Assembly: GCA_014529385.2 (NCBI GenBank)
Contig: CM043961.1
Location: 18,456,478 to 18,520,477 of the forward strand
Direction of reading: 5' to 3'
Origin: Adiantum capillus-veneris
Lineage: Eukaryota > Streptophyta > Polypodiopsida > Polypodiales > Pteridaceae
DNA length: 64,000 bases
In this document: piece by piece, positions 30,919 through 42,472 of the stretch
Position numbering within the stretch: the stretch's first letter is position 1
How the letters are laid out: every line of letters begins with the position of its first letter
Notes under the pieces: generated by a model
Database searches by the model: none
Seen by the model: only the letters and a program-made list of their open reading frames with translations
Told to the model about the DNA's origin: nothing
Made by a program: the position numbers and the translations under genes

Positions 30919-33900
30919 ATGCACTTACGCTCTGGGCAGGTGCTAGAACACGAGCATATTGAGGGTGCCTCTGTTCATACGGACACCCATTACCCATCCA
31001 CGATAGGCTCTAGACCCTCGGCGGGGACACAAGGTAGCACCACCCAAGACCCTAAAATAGCCGCTAGTGATTCCTCCTCTGACTCAGAAATCATGGAAGC
31101 ATACCCTACCCAAAACACTGAGAGAGAAGGCCATGCACCTCCCGAAGCTCCACAGCCTAGTACTAGTATGTTTAGCCGTTTCATGGAAACATTAGGTAGA
31201 GCTACTCGCTCGGAACCTGATGCAAATGAAGCACACGAAGGGGGTGGGGAAGTGGACTCTCCTTTCACATCGCACGTGGACCCCACACCCCCAAAGAGTG
31301 TCCATGTGGATATCCTGCCAACTTCTTACCAAGAAGGCCTTGTTGAGCTTCCTCCTTCAGAAGTTCCCTCTAGAGTACCGTTGGTGCCAAGTAAAACCAC
31401 GGGGAGCAACATTGCTTCTACCTCACAAGAAACCGTTAACACGTTGACTCTAGAAGGATTGTTCATTAATGATCATTGGACATACGACCTCCACATTGAG
31501 GTGTTGACTGATCTACACTCTAGCCACGCCTACCATGTAGGATGGATAGAGATTGTACAATCCACCTCTAGTGCCACGAGCATCGAAGATCAACAGAAAA
31601 TGATCTGTAATGTTATCCATGGCATTATTCAATCAGAAAGGCAAAACCGAGGGGAAAATATACTCTCAACTGGCCCCATGAGATTTCTGGATACGAGCAA
31701 GGCTCAATAGCCTCCTCTATCACAAATGGAGACTCCTCTAATGAGTCCCATGGACCCATCTTACGTCATTTCACCTTGGGTCTCTATGCAATCTGAGCCT
31801 CCGAGCGACAACTTTAGCTTCCCTAACTTGGCTCAACCCTCTATTAAGGAAAACACAGTGCTCACTCCAGGGATAGGCCTGACAGAGAATGTACCGATGA
31901 CATCTACGGTTAGCGCAGTGCCACTACCTAGTGTCGTAGTACCTAATATGGGGCCTCAACTGTATGTGCCTCTAGCCCCTTATGCACACATGGCCCCCAC
32001 ACCTCCAATTGTACCACTTGTTTATGCTCCTCGAGTGCCGCTCCCTAGCCCTTATCCGAGTGGACCTATGCCCGGTTATGTTCCATATCCTACATCATCC
32101 ACACATATGCCAAGACCGGTACCCGTCCCTCTCCCACATATGATTCCAAGAGTACCTCCACCGGCCCTGCCTCCTCACATAGGTGACTTGGCAGCGTTTG
32201 CTCAAACCATAGGTCGATCTATCGCGGAAAATATGCGTCATGCATCTGATAGAGAGCCTAGAAGTAAGGCAGTACAAATTGCCAAACTCACGCAAAAATT
32301 CAATGGGGACGAAGATGCTAGAAAACACATTGAAGTGTTTGAACAAGTATGTGATTCCTTAGGGGAACGTAACGAACTACATAAGTGCAATGCCTTAAGC
32401 TTGACATTAAGTGGGAAGGCTGGAGATTGGTATAGAACCCTAAGGGTGGACGAGAAAACAATCTACCCTACCCTTCGAAGGTTGTTTCTAAAGGAGTACA
32501 TACGAGAAGGTGTGCTTTGGGGTGTAGCATCTCAGCTACAGAAGGCCGAACGTAAGGAAGGAGAGTCAGTAAGGGACTTCATTAGTCGTCTAAAGCACTT
32601 AAACTCTCGCTGCCCTGTAAATGAGCGCTTCAACAATAACCAACTGCTTAATCGATTCATTCGAGGGTTGAGGAATGAAGGAATCTATAATGGACTAGTG
32701 ATTAGAGGTATCACAACCTGGGAAGATGTCATTGCCAATGCAATCCAATTAGAGGACAACTTGATGATAGCAGGCATGAGGGTGTCTACTGACACGAGAT
32801 CCACTAGCTCACAAGCCATTGAGTATGAACCCATGACTGCAAAGCCCATTGCCAATGAGCCAAAGGTATTTGAGACATTCTTGACAGACCTCACCAAGGC
32901 AATCCAAGAGTCTCTTAAGGATAATCGACCCCCTCAAAATAGTCACATGTATCCAAGAAGGGAGCAACAATGGTGTTCCATTTGCTTAGGTCCACATAGC
33001 ACTAGTGAGTGCCCTACGTTTAGAGTAAAATTTAATGGAACTTGCAACACATGTGGTAGGTATGGTCACCAAGCTAAGGATTGTTTAATGATCAAACGTA
33101 TGATGGCAAATAGACCACCTGTAGCCTGGACGGATGCACCTCGAGCTCCTGTATTGATGCCTGCTCCACCTGTTGAGAAACTACTGCAACACATGGTCCC
33201 TAGATCTCAAAATGTTGTACAAGCTACACCGCTACCACCTCCTGTGCTAGGACCACAGCCCCCACATCCAAGAGTCGCCCCTATGAACCAAGTGGGTTGC
33301 GAGCCATCTAATGCTTATGCATATGGCTGTGAGGAGGAAATAGACACTAGTATTGCCTACGGACTTGATACATTGGAAGAGTGTCCTATATACTACATGG
33401 AAGATTGTTGGGGGCAAGTCAAGCCGGTTTATCAAGCTGCTGCTCTCGCATCCAGAGGTCAAAATATCAACACCCAGGCTAGGAGGCCACCTCTTCAATG
33501 CTACGAGTGTGGTGGACCACATCGGGCAGCGGAGTGCCCTATTAGGCTGCAAACGAATGATGCACAGATGCAAATGAATCAAGGGAGCACGTCTGCAATG
33601 CCAATACTCACATGTAATCGTTGTGGCATAGATCACTTGATTGCCCAATGCCCCTATAACCCAAATGCGCCTAAAATCACACCCCTAAATTTGGTCGAAA
33701 TTGCTAGTGTGACATCGCCAATACCACCCGTCGCACCCGCTTATGCGATTACACGGTCCATGCTTCAAGGGCCAGGCCATATGCTCAAAGAGAGAGATAC
33801 CGCGTCAGTTATCCAAGCAAAGAAAAAGAAGACACGAAGGAAGAGGTCGCAGAATACGGGAAATTCAAAGCCAAGTTCCAAAACAAACATAGGAACAGGA

Positions 33901-35958
33901 GATGACCCCGTGTATATGAATGACCTCGAGGATGATTCAGATTCAATCGAGACAATGGAGACTAGAACCAATACCACAAAGGGAAAGACCGACAAAGAAA
34001 ACCGTAACATGGAACCAAATGAAAACCGAATAAGAGAAAACCATAAAGAGCCTCTGAAAACACCACAAGTGTTTCCAAATCCAATCCAAGACCCCCAAGA
34101 TAAACCGCAGGGGCAAAAAGGGAAGAATCGTAAAAAGAAGATTGGGACGTACCCAAACCCAGTAGACGAGATTGAGCAGGTGAAACATCTAAGAGGTTTA
34201 GTGGAGGAGACTCAAAGGAAACTAGAACCAGAACCCATGCATGTCAAAATTCATGACACAGTGTTTCCCACGCAAGTTCATCCACCCCACATGAACCATA
34301 GACCGTTAGCCATATCTAGTATCATCCAAGAAGGGAGTGAGGACGGGACATCAAAAAGTGAGCATACACCTTTCTTGTTGGAAAGGATGTTTAACGAACA
34401 AATACCTGATCCCATTGAGGAATATGAGATTCCATCCTCACCAGTTCCTAGTCAAGGACCTACACCCTGCAAAATGCCAATGAATGTTGCCAAACTAGTG
34501 GACTTCATGTCTTCTGAGGTCCGAACCACGATCATAGCAAAGCTGTATGGAGATCCTGAGTTATTCCATGCACTTCGAGCATTCCTTAACGGAGAGCTAC
34601 GAACGGCATTACCACAGTTTGCGCAACCAAATAGGCCTGACTCGATTATGATTGATGAGGAAAATCATGTGCAATCACTTGACTTAGATGGACACGAGTC
34701 TGTGATCGAGGTACCCATTAACGAATTAGGGCAGTATTTTGAAGGCGACGAGTCTAATGCGACCCTACCCATCACTAACAAGGGATTAACTATAAAGGGA
34801 ATTCTTGATGGTGGTGCGGGAGTTAGCATCGTTACAAAAGATTGTTGGGAATCCATGGGAAAACCCTGCCTCATTGTTACTAACATTGTGGTAAAGATGG
34901 GAAATGGCACCATAGCCAAACCTATGGGGATGCTCAAGGATCTTAAGATCAAAGTTCTAGGACACAAGGTACGACATACGTTCATTGTAATGGATTTCTC
35001 TAAACAGCTTATGTCATATGAAATGATTTTAGGACGACCATTCATGAGGGAAGCACAAATGGTTCATGATTGGTCTAAAAATCATGTCTATTTGCAATTC
35101 CAAGACTCTATCCTTAGAGTGGATTTGGTGACTGGTAAGGTACACCCCTTAGGGAGTAAAACCATTATTGATCATCGCTCTGACACCACAGTTCACTCAG
35201 CCCCACTACAATATTGTTACACTTGTAAGAAGGATACAGACATTGGCCAAGATTCTCCTTACATGGATGTGTTACCGGGTATGACGGAATCAGACAACGT
35301 AGACTGGGTACACCTAGCTGCAACCATAGATACCTGGGGAAATAGAGGAACCACTTGGGTCACACCAGAGGGGGAAGAGGTACCACAAATTGCACCTCTG
35401 AACATGATAAGTGCCATACATGCATCTTCTAAGGGCAAGGCAATTGTAGACCAATCTGACAGTGACACCGATAGCTCAATAGAAGACTTTGACCAACACG
35501 ACTCAGACACGGACTCCCAGAGTGAAACGGATTCTGAATCTCATGAATTAGAGAGTGGAGCAAGTTCAGAGTCAAAAAATTCGGAAGGACCGAGCACATC
35601 AACCGATGATAGCTCCTCCGAGAGTGAAGAGGACACCAACGAGGACTCCTTTAGTGAGCCAGATCTAAATGCAAATCAAAAGCAGGTCTCAAATAAGAAA
35701 AAGAAAAACTTTAAGAGGCGTCGATATCGAGCCAATGTACGTGCTAGGATAAAAAAGAAGAGATCCTCACCAGAATGGCTCAGTTATATAGGAGCATGTG
35801 ATGCTCATCGAAAATTGGTAGACGATTGGGGTGAATATCTCCAAAATGTTATGTGGTGTAGACCACGACCCCATGACATAGCCCAATTAGAGATCATAGA
35901 CAAGCCAAAGTTGAGCCGCACTGCAAGGAGGCGTCAAAACCAAGAGTTAGCTCGATAA
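30919..35958 (+). pseudogene. gag-pro: gag and first protease of element C (one internal TAG)
   Basis: The start at 30919 reads M-H-L-R-S-G-Q. A TAG at 31708-31710 is the only break before the TAA at 35956. An acidic, then Pro-rich N-terminus precedes the capsid domain (about 32170-32800), with F-N-G-D-E-D-A-R, G-K-A-G-D-W-Y-R-T-L and F-I-R-G-L. Four zinc knuckles follow (about 32970-33660); three have the spacing C-x2-C-x3-H-x4-C instead of x4. A basic and acidic linker leads to the protease (about 34700-35090) with I-L-D-G-G-A-G (Asp codon 34807-34809) and M-I-L-G-R-P-F. A Ser/Asp-rich acidic region and a K-K-K-R basic patch close it. The gag is unusually long for a gypsy element. Confidence 0.9.
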
Positions 35959-37320
35959 CACAAGAAAGCAGAATTAGAAGCACAGACCAAAGCACAACCA
36001 GAATCCACAGACTTGCATCGTGCACCAGAACATTTCAAATCTTACACCACAGGGGAAGCAAAGGTTGTGTACACAAAAGCCCAAAGAATACCTATCGATG
36101 GGAATAATGGAATCTATGATGGTCCGGCAATAGTTAAAGAAATAGAATTAGCCGACCCCGGTGAAGAATCAAAACCTATTTTTATTGCCCAAGACCTCAC
36201 AGAAGTTGAAGAGGCGGTCCTCAAAGAGCTTCTCAAGGAATTCAAGGACGTATTCGCTTGGACATACCATGATATGAAAGGTGTTCCACCTTCTGTGGTC
36301 CAACATACAATCCCTATGATTAGCACTGCGAAGCCCGTACAACAAAGACCCTACCCGATGAATCCTAAGTACGCAAAGATCATTCAAGAAGAACTAGAAA
36401 AGCTTATCAAATGTGGGTTCATATATCCTATTGAACACTCTGAATCGGTGTCTCCAATAGTTATCGTGCCAAAAAAGAATGGGAAACTCAGGGTGTGCGT
36501 GGACCTCAAAAAAGTTAATGCAGCTACTAGAAGAGACCATTACCCCCTACCATATTCCTAACATGTACTCGAAAGAGTTGCAGGCAAGGAAGCTTATAGC
36601 TTTCTAGATGGGTACTCAGGCTACAACCAAATCACGATAGCGCTAGAGGACCAAGCTAAAAGTGCCTTCATCACAGAATTTGGCGTGTTTGCATTTCGTG
36701 TGATGGCTTTTGGCTTAACAAATGCCCCTGCTACATTCCAACGATTAATAAACACTGCTTTTAAAGAATATTTGAGAGTGTTTTGTGAAGCTTTCTTAGA
36801 CGACCTTTGTGTTTACTCTTCTTGGAAAGAACATCTATCATGTTTGCGGAAGGTGTTTGAAAAGTGTAGGTTATATCGTATCTCATTGAACCCGTTCAAA
36901 TGCCAATTTTGGGTCAAGCATGGAGTTATTTTAGGGCATATAGTATCTAAGAATGGTATCTCAACCGATGAGAGCAAAATTAAAGTGATTCTAGAGTTAC
37001 CACCACCAACCAATTACAAGGGAGTTCAAAGGTTCATGGGACACGTGAGTTATTATCGACGGTTTATTTTATTTTTCGTTGAGATAGCACGTCCTTTGTA
37101 CAAGCTTCTCATTGAATTTAAATGGACTGAAGAGTGTGACCAGGCCTATGAACAATTGAAGAAAACACTAGCAAGTGCTCCAATTTTAAGGACACCTAAC
37201 TGGGATGTCATTTTCCATGTGCATATTGATGCATCAAACTTTGCTATTGGGTGTGTTCTCACTCAACCAGGAGAACATAAATTGGACTATCCCATTAGCT
37301 TTGCAAGCCATGCTCCACAG
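35959..37320 (+). pseudogene. pol: Reverse transcriptase and partial RNase H of element C
   Basis: In frame with gag-pro. Reverse transcriptase motifs: C-G-F-I-Y-P-I-E-H, S-P-I-V-I-V-P-K-K-N-G, C-V-D-L-K-K-V-N-A-A-T, a TAA at 36559-36561, F-L-D-G-Y-S-G-Y-N-Q, M-A-F-G-L-T-N-A-P-A-T-F and the catalytic F-L-D-D. RNase H starts with H-I-D-A-S-N-F-A-I-G and is cut after P-I-S-F-A-S. An internal deletion near 37308-37320 removes the middle of RNase H, judged from D, and shifts the frame. Confidence 0.9.
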
Positions 37321-37841
37321 GAAGAATTACACGATGGTTGTTAATTCTTCTGGAGTTTGATTTCACGATTGTAGTGAGACCCAGTAAAAGGCACGTCATG
37401 GCTGATCATTTGTCTCGCATACCCAATGGTGAAGCCCCTACAGGAGTTGATGATGAATTACCCGATACTTCCCTATTCATAGTTGAGACTATGCCTGAAT
37501 GGAGTGAGAACATTGTTAACTTTTTAGTTAATGGTTTTCCACCCAAGGAACTTCGTAAGGATATCGCTCGAAGGCTAATAAAAGAATGTGAACCCTATTG
37601 TTTGATTTCCGGAACTCTGTATAGACTAGGCAAGGACGATATTCTTAGGCGTTGTGCCCGCGAGGATGAATATTTGTATATCTTGCAAGAAGCACATATG
37701 GGCATAGCAGGAGGACATTTTTTAGGAGACCTGACTGTTAGAAAGGTGCTGCAATCAGGCTATTGGTGGCCAACTTTATTTAAGGATGCATCACTTTTTA
37801 CAAAAGGGTGTGATGAGTGCCAACGTTACAAGACCACATAG
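37321..37841 (+). pseudogene. RNase H end and integrase zinc module of element C
   Basis: After the deletion the frame resumes with G-R-I-T-R-W-L-L-I-L-L-E-F-D-F-T and the RNase H end M-A-D-H-L-S-R-I. Next come P-E-W-S-E-N-I-V, L-Y-R-L-G-K-D-D, E-A-H-M-G-I-A-G-G-H, Y-W-W-P-T-L and C-D-E-C-Q-R-Y, one complete H-x6-H...C-x2-C module. A TAG at 37839-37841 interrupts before the core. Confidence 0.85.
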
Positions 37842-39125
37842 CGCAAAGACAGAATGCCCTTACATCCTATTAAAGTAACCCAACCATTTGAAAAATGGGG
37901 CTTAGACTTTGTAGGTCCAATTAGTCCCGCAGCACGTAACACTCAATCTCGATATATTCTAGTTGCTACGGACTATGTAACAAAGTGGGCTGAGGCTAAG
38001 GCTTCACAAAAAGCTGACGCGAGGACAACAGCTAAGTTTGTTTTTGAGAACATTATCACAAGATTTGGTTGCCCTTTTGAAATTGTTAGTGATAATGGTA
38101 CCCATTTTATAAATGAGGTAATAAGAGAGCTTACCACGACCTTTATGATATCCCACCATAAGTCTACACCTTATTACCCGCAAGCTAATGGACAAGCTGA
38201 GAGCACCAACAAGACTCTAATCTCTATTTTAACCAAGACGGTAGAAGCTCATCGCACTGATTGGGATTTGAAGTTGACATCTGCTCTATGGGCTTATCGT
38301 ACTGCTTATAAAGTGGCTATTAATTGTACGCCATTCAAAATGGTATATGGCCAAGAAGCGGTTATGCCTTGGGAGTTTGTCATTCCTAGTCTTAGGGTAG
38401 CTTCGCAAGAAGGATGGAATGGTAACCCCTTAACCGAGCGTTTGTATATCTTAGAAAAGCTGGACGAAGAGAGACAGTTGGCTGTGCAAAATGCTCTTGT
38501 GGAAAAGGATAGGAGAAAGAAGTGGTTTGATCGCCATGTGAAGGACAAGGACATCAAAGTTGGTGATAAAGTCCTTATGTATGGAGTACGTAAAGAGAAG
38601 AAAAAGTTGAAATATGCTGGTAAAGGACCATATAGCGTATGTGAAAGTACCCCACAAGGTACCCTTCGTGTGGAAACTCTTGATGGAGTTGAAACCATTG
38701 GATTCCTCAATGGGAGTAAATTCAAAAGATATTATGATCCTTTAAGCCAAGAAGAACTACGGGCCATTCATCAAAAGAAGGCCGCCAAAGCACAAACCGA
38801 GTTAAAGAAGATACAAGCTCAAGCTGAGGCTAAGGAGCGACAACAACGTATAAGACAAAAACGAGAGGCTAACCTTGGAGTCACAAATGCATTCCACGTG
38901 GAAATCGAAGAGGATTGGTTGGACTCTGACACACCTCTACGATACCCTATTGAGTTAAATAGTGCCTATGGAAAAGTGCTATATAACGCCTTATTGGACA
39001 CGGGTGCTAAATATAATCTGCTATCCTATGGGGTGTGGTGTCAGTTAGGGAAGCCACCTCTATCTGAGAGTATTATCCAAGTCAAGGGTGTCAACAAGAA
39101 AAAAACTACGGTTTTTGGAATCTAG
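37842..39125 (+). pseudogene. int: Integrase core, helical linker and N-half of second protease-like domain, element C
   Basis: The catalytic core has G-L-D-F-V-G-P, S-D-N-G-T-H-F and N-G-Q-A-E-S-T-N, so all three acidic residues are present. The C-terminal domain has V-G-D-K-V-L-M-Y and G-K-G-P-Y-S-V, with no chromodomain. From about 38740 a K/Q/E-rich helix replaces the usual protein end. It is followed by an acidic W-L-D-S-D-T-P-L-R-Y-P segment and L-L-D-T-G-A-K-Y-N-L-L-S (Asp codon 38997-38999), a canonical retropepsin D-T-G. A TAG at 39123-39125 splits the domain. The same order occurs in D, which argues against a chance ORF. Confidence 0.75.
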
Positions 39126-40115
39126 CACACTTCTGTCAGTTATGACAATGGAATTGTAGCTCAAGACTTTTTGGTCATGCCTACTGGAACTATGGAGGGT
39201 AATATAAACCTAGGACGCACGTGGATGATAGCCACCAAATGCACTATTGATTGGGGGACTGGGGGTGTCACAACGCAAAAACCAACTCTTATCCCTACCA
39301 CTCAAGCCATAGTCCCTGAGATATTGCCTAAGGAAATAAAACCCAAGACATTGCATGTCCAGGAAGTTGAACCATACGTTCCCATAGCCCAACTCTCTAG
39401 ATCTTCAACTGATGTAGTTGAAAGAAAGCTTGAGACACACAAGAACCATCCTAATATAACAAAGAAAGCATACAAGTGGGTCCCTAAAGCTTCTTTAGTA
39501 ACCATGGCTGATGCTAAAAAACGGAAGCCTCGTAAGAAACATCCCACTCGCTCCAAGAAATGTAAGAAAACGTGGCACTGGATTCCTAAACGACTATTAA
39601 AATCCCAAGGATACTATGATGGAAATGAGCAAATTTGGGTACCTAAACGTAAGATGTGTCCTTCCCTATCGACAACAAACCCATATGAGTCAAACAGTGT
39701 AACGCTAAAGCCAATGGCAGACCGTGGGAAGGGAAAGATCACAGAATGCTACACACCTATTCCAGAGCTAGTTTGGGCTCCAAGGCAAACCCAATTTATT
39801 CCACCTAGCTCAAGAAGGGGGGAGTTCCATGAAGCTTCTAGCTCCTCATGTAATACATCCATAGAGGTAAAAGCTTCTACACAGCCTCCATCTATAGTAA
39901 TGAACCTCAATGAAGCTACAAAAGAATCCACACCTCCCAGTGTTCAAGAATCACCTGATGAACCACTTCAAGTTCGATCCTGGGAGAGTACCTTACCACC
40001 CTTGCAACTTGACGAGGCACCTAGGGTAATAGAAAACTACTGGAAAAAATCCTCACCTATTACCAACTGGAACAATTGGTTTCAAAGGGTGACAAGCTCA
40101 TTTCAAACGGTATGA
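39126..40115 (+). pseudogene. C-half of second protease-like domain and WVPK tail, element C
   Basis: In the same frame after one TAG: V-A-Q-D-F-L-V-M-P, then I-N-L-G-R-T-W-M, matching the second retropepsin signature (hydrophobic-L-G-R-x-W). The tail, from about 39400, is basic and carries Y-K-W-V-P-K, W-H-W-I-P-K, Q-I-W-V-P-K and L-V-W-A-P-R at intervals of about 30-45 residues, then a Ser/Pro-rich end. It closes at TGA 40113-40115. The W-V-P-K repeats recur in A and D. Their role is unknown; short repeated Trp motifs could be protein-binding sites. Confidence 0.7.
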
Positions 40116-40361
40116 TCTACCCAAGGAAGGGGGGAGTGTTTGTGGACATCCATCATTCACTTGGTTCCCTCTCAACCTTTCTCCCTGACCTCTTAATCTC
40201 CGATCTTAGGGAATGTATATATAAAGCCTTATACTCACAAAAACAAGATAAAAAAGTAAAAGAGCAAGAGCCATCACACAAATCATAAAAACAAATTATG
40301 CACAAGAACACGACCCTTGTAATATTTGCACTCTAACCATCATCTATTTGCGTGTACAGAT

Positions 40362-40784
40362 ATGGCTAGTACGCTAGAGTCATCCACTCCTGCCTTGGGT
40401 GAGAGGTACCCTCGTTACTTTTCACAAATATTTCACATGGTCTTTCCAGTGCTTGCATGTGAATGGGATTTGATAGGTACGCTAGCATGTGAGAGGAATT
40501 TTGAGGATTTAGAATGGCTGATACGTCTCTTGACCACGTCTGATCCATACTTAGTAGAGAGCGTTTCTCCCATTGCAAAAGCCTACCCTTTTGACCAAGA
40601 TGACTATAGGCGTCTAGTGACCTTCTTAGTAAACATGGGCACCTATGATGAAGAAGAAAATTTACATGACTACACGGATGGCACATATGGTCTCATGGAT
40701 GATGACTTTGTTTATCTCGACGACGAGGATAGGGGTTTAGCCTTAGGGTTTCCCCCCAACCTCTACAATATCCTATTCCCTTGA
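40362..40784 (+). CDS. Accessory ORF downstream of pol, element C
   Basis: An intact 140-codon ORF from ATG 40362, with no stop, in an element whose pol is broken. It has an amphipathic middle (D-L-E-W-L-I-R-L-L-T-T-S) and a strongly acidic C-terminal third (D-D-D-F-V-Y-L-D-D-E-D-R-G). No signal peptide or membrane span is seen, so I do not call it env. Upstream, CTAAC at about 40334 and GTGTACAG just before the ATG look like a plant branch point and 3' splice site, so it may be made from a spliced RNA. Extra ORFs after pol are known in the Athila and Tat lineages. The family is not recognised. Confidence 0.5.
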   Translation: MASTLESSTPALGERYPRYFSQIFHMVFPVLACEWDLIGTLACERNFEDLEWLIRLLTTSDPYLVESVSPIAKAYPFDQDDYRRLVTFLVNMGTYDEEENLHDYTDGTYGLMDDDFVYLDDEDRGLALGFPPNLYNILFP

Positions 40785-42075
40785 CTCTTTAGGGGGAGTG
40801 CAAATAATAAGGTTAGGGTTCCTTATGTTTTTTGTTGTGTTCAATAAGTGTTGGTACCTTTTCCCACTAATGTGCCTTCTGGAGGTATTCCTTTTGTTTC
40901 CTAGTGTGTACAGGAGCGTGTTGCTATTGATAGGATTTGGACCTTCATGGAACCTTTCTCTCGTTCACACTTCAAATCAAGCGCGACCATCAACACAAAC
41001 AGGTGTTTTATGTCCATTAACATTGCCCTTATCCTTTTGCATCCATGTTTGTCTGCTTTGATTGTGATTGGTAGCATAATATTCAGCGCATTTGCTTAGT
41101 ATCAAACATTTAATTCAATGTAATGTTTTGTCATAATCACTTGTCTAGGTTTAAAAATCAAGCAGTCCGACTAAGCTAGTTTGACCAATCTAGGTATTAG
41201 AAATCTTCTCTTAATACCATGGGGAATGCCTTCCTAATAAGCAATGGTTACTTAGGTTCTTAATCCGATTTAGGCAGCATTGTGTGAAATGTACTAGGGC
41301 TTTCTAGTGGGCTTAACCCTATTGACCTTTAGCTTAAGTATTATAAAGGGAGTTTACTAATGTGATGAGCCTGGGGAGGGTAACAGTGTTATATGACCCC
41401 CCAAAGTTACAAATTTAAAATGCTGAAAATGAACAAACAAAAAATCAAAGTGCCACAATGTAAAATTTTAAGCTGGAAGAGAAATCCCTGCTTAAATTGG
41501 TACTTCACTCACATGTATCGCCTATGGTACTAGAGCCCTAGAGGTTCCCAGTGTGGGCGCTTTTCCTTGAAAAACAAAAAACCCAAGGCATACAAAATAA
41601 GCACACACATCAAAATTGAATCAATGTGAAAAGACTTTGGGGGGTCAAAGAAAAGGTAATCAGTCAGGCGATGATTTCATGAGAAATTCCTTTTATCGTA
41701 GCTTAACTACAAGGTCTTCTAGGTATAGCCTCTAGTCACCCCTCGAACATCAAATACTTGGCTCTCGCGATTACCCATGGTATTAATAGTCGAGCTCTAG
41801 TGCCTTTTGACCGTTAAATTAGCGACCCCGGACTTGTTTAATTTTTTACCTTTACATCTGTTTATGCATTTGATTATATTGCAATTTAATGTTTATTACT
41901 GACAAATTGTCTGAATATCTAACCAATCAATTTGTCTGTCTATTGCATGTGATTTTTAATTGTATATGAGAATGCAATTACTGTGGCAATGTTGTTTGAT
42001 TTTGCAGTGATTAAAGAAGGCTACGTACATCCATGTCGACTGCTCTTCCATCTCGACGAACGAGCTTCAATTGGA
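40785..42075 (+). other. 3' spacer of element C
   Basis: About 1.3 kb between the accessory ORF and the polypurine hairpin. I see no supported ORF or repeat in it. Confidence 0.6.
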
Positions 42076-42114
42076 TAGCTTTCGAGGACGGAATCTACAT
42101 CAGGAAGGGGGGCA
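42076..42114 (+). promoter_or_regulatory. Hairpin and polypurine tract, element C
   Basis: TAGCTTTCG (42076-42084) and CGGAATCTA (42089-42097) form a stem with one mismatch and one wobble around the tetraloop AGGA. The purine run AGGAAGGGGGG ends two bases before the LTR at 42115. Confidence 0.7.
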
Positions 42115-42397
42115 TGTTAACCCTCACGGCACACGGACACCCTATGATCTATAGACGTTGTATTGTTTAGAGTCAAGTACCGGGCTTGTCGGACCAATAG
42201 GAACAGGGTAAGGGTGATCGCCGATGACAGGCGCACTCTAACTGGAATATTCAAGGAGTTAGTTGGCTAAGTATGGGCGCCCAAGTGTGAATGGGGTGAG
42301 CTCATATAAAATCCACTAAACCTAATTTTTACTCATTCTCTCATTGTGCAATAGAAGCTGCTCTTGCTCCATCTCCACCTTCTCCTTCACCATCTCC

Positions 42398-42472
<75 letters not shown>

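Noticed and set aside
30919-31710. Separate gene upstream of gag in element C
   Set aside because: It is in the same frame as gag and separated only by one TAG, so it is most simply the gag N-terminus.
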